A DNA stretch of 5,502 bases from Arenibacter sp963972175. GTDB lineage: Bacteria > Bacteroidota > Bacteroidia > Flavobacteriales > Flavobacteriaceae. The stretch spans positions 1 to 5,502 of the forward strand of contig CAXAVP010000284.1 in assembly GCA_963972175.1 (NCBI GenBank). The letters run 5' to 3'. Numbering within the stretch: position 1 is the first letter of the stretch; each line of letters begins with the position of its first letter. A program made the translations under genes and the position numbers. Below are positions 1 through 5,502 of this stretch, in pieces. The notes under the pieces were generated by a model. The model was not told where the DNA came from. It saw nothing but the letters and a program-made list of their open reading frames with translations, and made no database searches.

Positions 1-65
1 AACTGCATTATTTTTACAATGTGTACTTAAAGAAGGACCGCAAAAAAACGTGGGCAGCCATAATT

Positions 66-81
66 TTTCGTATTTACGAAA
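66..81. repeat. Perfect inverted repeat TTTCGTA-TT-TACGAAA
   Basis: Arms 66-72 and 75-81 are exact reverse complements around two T's. The spacer is too short for a full RNA hairpin; five or six pairs with a 4-6 base loop could form. The shape also fits a DNA operator. It lies inside a looser pairing of GCAGCC (54-59) with GGCCTGC (97-103, one C bulged). On the minus strand that outer stem is followed by CCACG and seven T's (42-48), giving a second possible end for leftward transcripts. Confidence 0.35.
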
Positions 82-192
82 CGTTCTTTTAGTAAAGGCC
101 TGCGTGGAAATTAAAATATCGCACAATTAAATAGGTACAATCAAAGGAAGCCTACAATTGTTTTAATGAGTAGTGTGTAATTTCAATTTAGG

Positions 193-221
193 AAAAAGAC
201 TAGCCTAGTTAAAATTAACTA
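193..221 (-). terminator. Weak candidate terminator for the operon
   Basis: About 30 bases after the operon's last stop codon, the minus strand reads a perfect 7-base inverted repeat (TAGTTAA, two bases, TTAACTA; 206-221), then GGCTAGTC, then five T's (193-197). The stem is nearly all A/T and the T run starts eight bases after it, so it is a poor rho-independent terminator by standard criteria. Its position fits the role. A second dyad, ACTAG-C-CTAGT (199-209), overlaps it and could compete. Confidence 0.3.
206..221. repeat. Perfect inverted repeat TAGTTAA-AA-TTAACTA
   Basis: Two 7-base arms (206-212 and 215-221) are exact reverse complements around two A's. The dyad overlaps a second one, ACTAG-C-CTAGT at 199-209. 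As RNA it would form about six weak A-U-rich pairs. As DNA it could be a binding site for a dimeric protein. AT-rich sequence produces such dyads by chance fairly often. Confidence 0.4.
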
Positions 222-224
222 AAT

Positions 225-244
225 AAGGAGGTTTTATCATGTAA
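225..244 (+). promoter_or_regulatory. Strong Shine-Dalgarno followed by ATG-TAA (start-stop)
   Basis: The plus strand has AAGGAGGT at 225-232, a near-perfect complement of the 16S rRNA tail, with seven bases between GGAGG and an ATG at 239-241. The next codon, 242-244, is TAA. This would recruit a ribosome and stop it at once. Bacteroidota genes seldom use such sites, so it may be chance. On the opposite strand it places ACCTCCTT, the anti-Shine-Dalgarno sequence itself, in the 3' untranslated part of the operon transcript. The motif is plainly there; a function is not shown. Confidence 0.25.
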
Positions 245-251
245 GCACCAT

Positions 252-1289
252 TTAATGACCACCAGCTTCTTGCCTTTCTTTCTTAACAACCACCTTGTTG
301 GTCTTGGAAGAAATATCTCTTATAATGTCATCCAATTCATGTGCTGAATTAAGGATGGCATTAAGTAAAAATAATTGTTCTTCCCTGGGGGTGTTCTCAC
401 AATCCTTTAATAATTCTGCAACCCCCATAAGTCTGGCCAGTGGTGCTCTAACTACATGCGATTGTATCCATGCTATTTCCTTTAATTTAATATTTTGATT
501 CTCAATAGCCTTAATATACAAGTTCCTTTCTGTTATATTATTGGCAAGGGTAACCCTAGATTTTCGATTATTATAGTTAAGTTCATTACTTGATACCAAA
601 ACGTCTATGATGTTGCCATTTTTTAATCTGTGTAGTTCTTCTGTCTTCCCCCTCCTCCTCTTTTCTTCAAAAAAAGCCCTGTATCTGGCCGGGTCCTTGG
701 CTCCTTCTACAACTTGTATATCTTCAATTACCATGGTCAAAAATTCTTCGTGATCATAGCCATATTCTTTCACGGCAGCATCGTTCACATCCATAAATTT
801 ATGAGTTTCCAAATCGTATACCCACATAGGTTGAGGACTTAAATGGAATAGGTCATTGTACCTTTTTTCGGACTCCTCAATAGCTGTTATAAACTTACTT
901 TGATCAATATTATATAGAATGCTTTTATATAGGGTAAATGAGGTCAATGTATCCTTTAATAGGTAGTCCGAAATACCCAATTCCATAGTTCTAATGCTAA
1001 AGGGCATATCTGTATAGCCAGTTAAGATCACCACAGGGATATCATCGGATAGCTGTACTATGTCCTGTACCAAATCTTCCCCATTTTTATCAGGTAGGGA
1101 CAAATCCAATAAAATGATGTCAAAAAATTGATTGTTCCGGGTCAGTAAGGTTTTGGTTTCCTTAAAACTACCGGCATTGGTAATCTGTGGATCTAAAATA
1201 TAATCGTCCAAATATTCTTCAACCAATAATGCATCCCCTGGATTGTCCTCTACCAATAGAATCCTATATTTCTTATTATCTTTTTCCAT
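252..1289 (-). CDS. Receiver-PAS-DHp protein without an ATPase domain
   Basis: A 345-residue signalling protein with three parts. Residues 8-125 form a receiver with E14/D15, phosphoacceptor D62 in LLDLSLPD, T90 and K112; K112 is followed by Asp, not the usual Pro. Residues 138-255 form a PAS domain, seen in SEKRYNDLFHLSPQPMWVYD, VNDAAVKEYGY and the NNITERN ending. Residues 262-330 look like the DHp helical hairpin of a histidine kinase, with H278 in QSHVVRAPLARLMG and a second helix near 303-327. The protein then ends: no N, G1 or G2 box of an ATPase domain is present, and none is visible in any frame of the 251 bases downstream. H278 is followed by Val where the catalytic acidic residue normally stands. 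It cannot be a kinase alone; it may be a phosphotransfer protein, a substrate of the operon kinase, or a dimerising regulator. The ATG at 1287-1289 directly abuts the preceding TAA, in the same frame. The last gene visible in the operon. Confidence 0.93.
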   Translation of the reverse strand: MEKDNKKYRILLVEDNPGDALLVEEYLDDYILDPQITNAGSFKETKTLLTRNNQFFDIILLDLSLPDKNGEDLVQDIVQLSDDIPVVILTGYTDMPFSIRTMELGISDYLLKDTLTSFTLYKSILYNIDQSKFITAIEESEKRYNDLFHLSPQPMWVYDLETHKFMDVNDAAVKEYGYDHEEFLTMVIEDIQVVEGAKDPARYRAFFEEKRRRGKTEELHRLKNGNIIDVLVSSNELNYNNRKSRVTLANNITERNLYIKAIENQNIKLKEIAWIQSHVVRAPLARLMGVAELLKDCENTPREEQLFLLNAILNSAHELDDIIRDISSKTNKVVVKKERQEAGGH

Positions 1290-1724
1290 TTAATTTTTGA
1301 TTTCCGGCAATTCAACAATTGAAATCCAAAATTGTATTATGTTAGCAATGGTGTGCACGAAGTCTACCCCCTTAATTGGCTTTATTACGCAGCAGTTTGC
1401 ATACCCCATGTAGGCTTCATTTATGTCTTTTTTTGAAGAAGAGGTGGTAAGAATAATAACGGGCACAGGTCTTAAATTTTTATCTTTTTTAATTTCCGCT
1501 AATACCTCATGCCCATTTATCCTGGGAAGATTAATATCCAACAAAATAATATCTGGTCTATGGCTATGTTCATACCCATTTTCCCTTCTTAAAATTTGAA
1601 TAGCCTGTTCTCCATTTTTAGCAACTGTTAAGTTATTCTTAACATTTATTTCGGTTAGCGCCTCCTTGGTCATTAGGATATCCCCTTCGTTATCCTCTAC
1701 CAATAAAATATCAATACTTTTCAT
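1290..1724 (-). CDS. Stand-alone Rcp1-like response regulator (single receiver domain)
   Basis: A 144-residue receiver with no output domain, so it acts by protein contact or as a phosphate carrier rather than by binding DNA. The key residues are all present: acidic pair E10/D11 in LLVEDNEGD, phosphoacceptor D63 in LLDINLP, switch T93 in ILTTSS, and K115-P116. The sequence around RRENGYEHSHRPD, the YANCCVIKP segment and the FW..IVELP ending match the Rcp1 family, whose founder is the partner of a cyanobacterial phytochrome. Length is normal for that family. The ATG at 1722-1724 overlaps the kinase TGA (ATGA), implying translational coupling; an A-rich stretch and no Shine-Dalgarno precede it. 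The likely phosphodonor is the upstream kinase, which lacks its own receiver. Phosphate could pass on to the DHp histidine of the next protein (inference). Confidence 0.95.
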   Translation of the reverse strand: MKSIDILLVEDNEGDILMTKEALTEINVKNNLTVAKNGEQAIQILRRENGYEHSHRPDIILLDINLPRINGHEVLAEIKKDKNLRPVPVIILTTSSSKKDINEAYMGYANCCVIKPIKGVDFVHTIANIIQFWISIVELPEIKN

Positions 1725-1730
1725 TTTTTT
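1721..1730 (-). promoter_or_regulatory. Kinase/receiver junction: ATGA overlap with in-phase A7 heptamer
   Basis: On the minus strand the last kinase codons are ATA AAA AAA TGA, and the receiver ATG begins on the last A of the run. The overlap itself is certain and suggests translation re-initiation. The seven A's also form the heptamer A_AAA_AAA in kinase phase directly before the stop. A -1 slip, or one extra A in the transcript, would enter the receiver frame exactly at its ATG and make a hybrid kinase. The only stem seen downstream is weak and about 28 bases away, so use as a frameshift site is a hypothesis. Confidence 0.35.
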
Positions 1731-4700
1731 ATTTTCTTAATGGTAAACATAAAATTACTTCCATTGCCTTCATTTGACTCTACCCAAATTTCACCTCCCA
1801 ATGTTTCCACTATTTTCTTTGTAATGGCCAATCCCATTCCACTGCCGGAATACTCTTCACGGTTGTGGAGCCGTTGAAAGACAATAAAAATCTTATCAAA
1901 ATATGCTGGATTGATCCCTATGCCGTTGTCTTTGATAGAAAATTTCCAAAATTCCTTTTCTTCAGAACATGAGACCATTATTTTCGGGGTTTTATTACCC
2001 TCGCAGTACTTTAAACTATTCCCTATCAAGTTTAAAAATATTTGACGCATGGGGGATTTAAAACCCCTTATTTTTGGTAAATTCTTAGTGACAATTTCCG
2101 CAGACCTTTCCTTAATCTGCTTTTTATGCAGAAAAGAAACCTCTTCAATTAGAGCTTCTATCTCCAACTCCTCTATCTTTTCAGATATATTACCAACTCT
2201 TGAATACTCCAGAAGTTCCAATATAATTACTCTCATTCTCAAGGCGCCATCTACTGCCATATGAATGTACTTCTTGCCTCTATCATCTATAGTATTAGAA
2301 TATCTATTTTCCAATAGGTTAAGAAAACCTGTAATCATCCTGAGCGGTTCTTGAAGGTCATGGGAGGCTACATAGGCAAATTGCTCTAATTCTGCATTTG
2401 AGGTTTCCAACAACTTTGCTTTAACGGTTAGCTCCTTATTTAGCTTTTTCAGGGATTGTTCGTATTTTATGCGATCGGTAACATCTTGAGTGGCCCCGAC
2501 CAATCTCAATGGTTTTCCTCCATCTCCCCTTAAGATATAGACACTGTCAACAACATGGGCATATTTTCCATTTTTCTTACGAAAACGATATTCATTTTTA
2601 AACGACATTACATTCTGGTCCCTCAACGATTCTGAAATCTTGTTGAAAAAACACTTTTGATCCCTAGGGTGTACAAGTTCTGACCAAATTGAAATATTTA
2701 GATTTTCTGCAAGCACCTCATGACCAAAACGGTCTTTAAAACCACTTCCCCAAAAAAGGGTCTTACTCTTAATATCCCAGTCCCAAATAGCATCTTGGGT
2801 AGCCTGCGCAATTTTGGAAAAACGCTCATTGGAATGTTTAATTTGTTCTATAGTATCTTTCTTAGCCGTTATATCCTTAAAATATACGGTAAAGCCATTC
2901 TTGTTTTTGGACGGATATGCACTTACGTCCAACCAAATGCCTTTGGAGGCATATTTGGCTTCATAATGAACGGGTTTATATTGAGTCCCTGCCAATTGGC
3001 CTTGTCTAAAAAATTCAGAATCCATCAGCTCACTAAATACCTCCCAAAAGTTTTTACCCAAAATTTCACTTTTGGATACACCTAGAATTAACTCGGCTTT
3101 ATGGTTCCAATAATTAACAACCCAGTTGTTATCCACTGCAAAAAAACCGTCCCCTATACTTTCTAAAATATGAATTCTCTCTATTTCCGCTACTTTTCTT
3201 TGATGGATGTCCTCTATAGATCCGTATATTTTAATTACTTTACCATTAACCACGACTGGCTCGCCCACAGATTTAACCCATTTTACAGTACCATTAGCCG
3301 TGATGATTTGTGACTCATGGGATAATACCTCATCATTATCCGCTGCATTTTCGATCCATTTGAGCATTCTGGCCCTGTCCGCCTCGTCTTTATAAAAATT
3401 TATAGCTGTTTCTATATTGGGAACATAATCTGAAGGTACTTCATGTATATCTTTGGCTATTTGTGACCAATAAACCTCTTTCTTGATCAGGTCTACTTCC
3501 CATAATCCAATTCTGGCCAAATCTGTTGCCTTATCCAAAAGCTTCTCCAATTCCTTTTGTTGGGTAATATCCTTCCCTACGCCATAGGAAATACCCAACT
3601 CGTCTACTGGAGAAAAATTCCAGGATAACCAAAAAATCTTGTTATCCTTAGATAGACACCTAATCTCTGATGAGACTACCGGTAAACCTTTTTCAATCCT
3701 TTTAATTATATTTTCAACCTTTGGCCTATCCAAAGGATGTGCAATATCCCTAAGATTAATTTGATATAAATCTCGATGATTGGGATCGAAAAAGGTATCG
3801 AAACGGCAATTTACCCGTTTAAAATATCCTTTATCGTCCAAGCTACAGATATAACCAGGTGCAAAAGCAATCAATTGATCCAATTCCTCTTCAATCTGTT
3901 TCCTAGCCACCTCGGTACCCAAAAATACCCCTAGCTCCTTTAGGTTGCTGCTGTTAAAATTTTCAGGGTTTGTTTTACTATCACAGGCCAAAGCCAAAAC
4001 ACCTACAATTTCCTCTTTGTACAATAACGGTATTCCGAAAACACTTTTCAGTCCCAATTGTTTGGCCGACTTGTCACGAATTAAGATATGGCCCCCATCA
4101 TTTTCCCGCCAATGTTCTACCTTCTTATGATCCCAGACTTTCCCAATTAAACCAACTCCTTTTTTATATCCCTTTCCATTATAGCCTTCCTTGGAAAAAG
4201 AATTATAGTGCGGGTCTGAAACACTGTTTGCTACTAAACATATTTGACTTTTATCTAAATTTAACAACCATAGTTCAGCTACATTGGATTGATAATATTC
4301 CGCAATAACCCTTAACAAATGGTCTAAAGAGTCCTTAAGGCCTAATTGCAGGTTAAAGATGTTGGATATACTACTCAGTGTATTCTCAAAAAAATCCCTA
4401 TGTTTCTTCTCAGTAATATCTCTTCTTACCGAGATGTAATGTGTATGTACGCCCTCATCATTACTAACAGGGGAAATTGAAAGGTTTACCCAAAATTCTT
4501 TTCCTTCCTTGGTATAGTTTAAAACGTCCGAGACTATTTTTTTCTTGGATTTTAGATCCAATTCCACCTCATGCCAGGCATTCTGATCCGACCCAGGACC
4601 CTGTAATATTTCAGGCGTTTTTCCCAATATTTCTTCATTGGTATAACCTGTTGACTTCTTAAAAGCTTGGTTAACGTATATAATTTTCGGCTGCCCTGGA

Positions 4701-5502
4701 CCTTCCAAAGGTTCTGCTTCCGTAATAATTATAGCATCTGCCGTATTATCCAGTACCGACTTAAATACCTTTAGTTGATGTTCCCTCTGTTTTTGTGCCG
4801 TTATATCCTGCATAGCGCCTACCATTCTTATGGCAGTTCCAGCTTGATCCCTTACCACAAACCCTTTGTCCAAAATCTCTAAGTATTCTCCATCCTCTTT
4901 TTGGAACCTATATTCAGAACTCCAATTGCTTTCCTTTCCGTTTATTGCTTGTTTAAAACTTGCCATAACCCGCTGTCTGTCATCTGGATGCACTTGTTTT
5001 TCCCAGCTCGAAATATTATTGGTGAGGCCCTTTAACGGTTTTTGTCCGAAGTTTAATTCATAATTCCCTCCCCAATGAATCTCTCCATTTACCAAATCGT
5101 AATCCCATATGACATCTGAGGTTGCTTGGGTTGCATATTTAAAACGGTCATTCTTTACTATTAGCTCATTTTTACTTACATATAGGTCCGTGTTATCCAG
5201 AACAGTAGATATCATTAGGTTTTGACTTGGGATTGGGATGTTTTTTGCATCTATAATCTTGAATTCTCCATTTTTTCCAGTTACCCTTACCCCATTCCAA
5301 ACCATTTTTTCCGGGTCACCGCTTTGGATATCGGAAATAATTTGTTCTATCATTTTTGCCCTATAATCTTCTTCTGGATAAATATTTTCAAAAAAAGTAC
5401 TGACATCTGAGATCTCCTCTTGCGGCCAACCGTATATTTCTGAAAATTGGTCATTAACTATGGTCGCTTTACCGGTTACCGTATCATTTAATGCAATGCC
5501 AA
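1721..5502 (-). CDS. Multi-PAS/GAF sensor histidine kinase, 5' end beyond the window
   Basis: A large sensor kinase that should autophosphorylate on histidine and pass phosphate to a receiver, most simply the next gene. Numbering counts the Met codon at 5351-5353 as 1, but that Met is internal: 49 further open codons run to the window edge and form, with residues 1-55, one PAS domain. Then follow PAS 66-188, LOV-like PAS 194-317, GAF about 340-483, PAS 490-600, PAS 601-720, PAS 723-832, PAS 835-962, a helical linker 963-990, DHp 985-1053 and the ATPase domain 1097-1208. Phosphoacceptor H998 sits in ASHDLQEPL, the phytochrome-kinase-like type. N box N1108/N1112, G1 DNGIGI at 1142-1147 and G2 GSGMGL at 1170-1175 are all intact, so it should be active. 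No membrane segment is visible; the missing N-terminus could hold one. There is no C-terminal receiver. Its TGA overlaps the ATG of the following receiver gene. The ligands of the PAS and GAF domains cannot be read from sequence. Confidence 0.95.
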   Translation of the reverse strand, partial: GIALNDTVTGKATIVNDQFSEIYGWPQEEISDVSTFFENIYPEEDYRAKMIEQIISDIQSGDPEKMVWNGVRVTGKNGEFKIIDAKNIPIPSQNLMISTVLDNTDLYVSKNELIVKNDRFKYATQATSDVIWDYDLVNGEIHWGGNYELNFGQKPLKGLTNNISSWEKQVHPDDRQRVMASFKQAINGKESNWSSEYRFQKEDGEYLEILDKGFVVRDQAGTAIRMVGAMQDITAQKQREHQLKVFKSVLDNTADAIIITEAEPLEGPGQPKIIYVNQAFKKSTGYTNEEILGKTPEILQGPGSDQNAWHEVELDLKSKKKIVSDVLNYTKEGKEFWVNLSISPVSNDEGVHTHYISVRRDITEKKHRDFFENTLSSISNIFNLQLGLKDSLDHLLRVIAEYYQSNVAELWLLNLDKSQICLVANSVSDPHYNSFSKEGYNGKGYKKGVGLIGKVWDHKKVEHWRENDGGHILIRDKSAKQLGLKSVFGIPLLYKEEIVGVLALACDSKTNPENFNSSNLKELGVFLGTEVARKQIEEELDQLIAFAPGYICSLDDKGYFKRVNCRFDTFFDPNHRDLYQINLRDIAHPLDRPKVENIIKRIEKGLPVVSSEIRCLSKDNKIFWLSWNFSPVDELGISYGVGKDITQQKELEKLLDKATDLARIGLWEVDLIKKEVYWSQIAKDIHEVPSDYVPNIETAINFYKDEADRARMLKWIENAADNDEVLSHESQIITANGTVKWVKSVGEPVVVNGKVIKIYGSIEDIHQRKVAEIERIHILESIGDGFFAVDNNWVVNYWNHKAELILGVSKSEILGKNFWEVFSELMDSEFFRQGQLAGTQYKPVHYEAKYASKGIWLDVSAYPSKNKNGFTVYFKDITAKKDTIEQIKHSNERFSKIAQATQDAIWDWDIKSKTLFWGSGFKDRFGHEVLAENLNISIWSELVHPRDQKCFFNKISESLRDQNVMSFKNEYRFRKKNGKYAHVVDSVYILRGDGGKPLRLVGATQDVTDRIKYEQSLKKLNKELTVKAKLLETSNAELEQFAYVASHDLQEPLRMITGFLNLLENRYSNTIDDRGKKYIHMAVDGALRMRVIILELLEYSRVGNISEKIEELEIEALIEEVSFLHKKQIKERSAEIVTKNLPKIRGFKSPMRQIFLNLIGNSLKYCEGNKTPKIMVSCSEEKEFWKFSIKDNGIGINPAYFDKIFIVFQRLHNREEYSGSGMGLAITKKIVETLGGEIWVESNEGNGSNFMFTIKKIKK

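Larger units (their letters stand above)
1..251. other. Intergenic region downstream of the operon, no gene recognised
   Basis: This AT-rich stretch follows the stop codon of the receiver-PAS-DHp gene. No reading frame of useful length is visible on either strand, and nothing resembles a tRNA, an insertion sequence end or a continuation of the neighbouring gene (in particular no ATPase motifs). It holds two perfect 7-base inverted repeats, a plus-strand Shine-Dalgarno with ATG-TAA, and a seven-base T run on the minus strand (42-48). Another gene may start or end just left of the window. Confidence 0.6.

Noticed and set aside
1..8. ATG on the minus strand at 6-8 after an A-rich stretch, possibly the start of a gene to the left
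   Set aside because: Only eight bases are visible, so no coding evidence exists within the window.
157..185. Plus-strand promoter resembling the Bacteroidota TTTG / TAnnTTTG pattern (ATTG then TAATTTCA)
   Set aside because: Both elements are imperfect and no plus-strand gene follows, only ATG-TAA; in AT-rich DNA such matches are expected by chance.
255..347. Short plus-strand frame of 30 codons just after the Shine-Dalgarno at 225-232
   Set aside because: Its ATG is 23 bases from the Shine-Dalgarno, too far, and the frame is opposite the end of the receiver-PAS-DHp gene with no protein-like pattern.
1676..1695. Stem GGATA/TATCC on the minus strand as a frameshift stimulator
   Set aside because: It has only five pairs, a ten-base loop, and begins about 28 bases after the A7 run, well beyond the usual 5-9 bases; the sequence is also constrained by the conserved receiver motif it encodes.
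2720..3085. Plus-strand reading frame of 121 codons inside the kinase gene
   Set aside because: It lies wholly opposite well-recognised PAS coding sequence, its translation shows no domain pattern, and it has no convincing start site; it is a shadow frame. The same holds for the other plus-strand frames at 295-498, 2049-2264, 3207-3395, 3945-4130, 3970-4308, 4477-4662, 4866-5063 and 5222-5410.
3905..4336. GAF domain as a bilin-binding phytochrome or cyanobacteriochrome domain, suggested by the Rcp1-like partner and phytochrome-like kinase core
   Set aside because: No Cys-His bilin attachment motif is present; the Cys residues seen (372 and 457) are not in a chromophore context, and there is no PHY domain after it. 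An ordinary ligand-binding GAF is more likely.

Overview
The window looks like a piece of a Flavobacteriaceae-type (Bacteroidota) chromosome. The DNA is AT-rich, the start codons are preceded by A-rich stretches rather than Shine-Dalgarno sequences, and the proteins resemble the multi-PAS kinases and Rcp1-like receiver proteins common in that group. This placement is by eye; no search was run.

Almost the whole window (252-5502) is one tightly packed signalling operon on the minus strand, read from right to left. First comes a very large sensor histidine kinase (1721 to beyond 5502). Its 5' end lies outside the window, because the frame stays open through the right edge and codes for part of a further PAS domain. 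The visible part has about seven PAS domains, one GAF domain, a complete dimerisation/His-acceptor (DHp) domain and a complete ATP-binding domain, but no receiver. Second is a 144-residue stand-alone receiver of the Rcp1 type (1290-1724), whose ATG overlaps the kinase stop codon. Third is a 345-residue protein (252-1289) with a receiver, a PAS domain and a DHp-like helical hairpin but no ATPase domain. It begins on the base after the stop codon of the second gene and is in the same frame.

The likely circuit is kinase to receiver. The third protein is either a second target or a phosphotransfer step: its DHp histidine could take or pass phosphate much as Spo0B does, although it cannot act as a kinase alone. 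Two details of layout stand out. A run of seven A's with a heptamer in the right phase sits exactly at the kinase stop / receiver start, so a -1 slip would yield a kinase-receiver hybrid. A single TAA separates the two receiver genes in frame.

The left 251 bases hold no convincing gene. They contain two perfect 7-base inverted repeats, a weak candidate terminator for the operon, and on the plus strand a textbook Shine-Dalgarno sequence followed at ideal spacing by ATG-TAA, a start codon directly followed by a stop.
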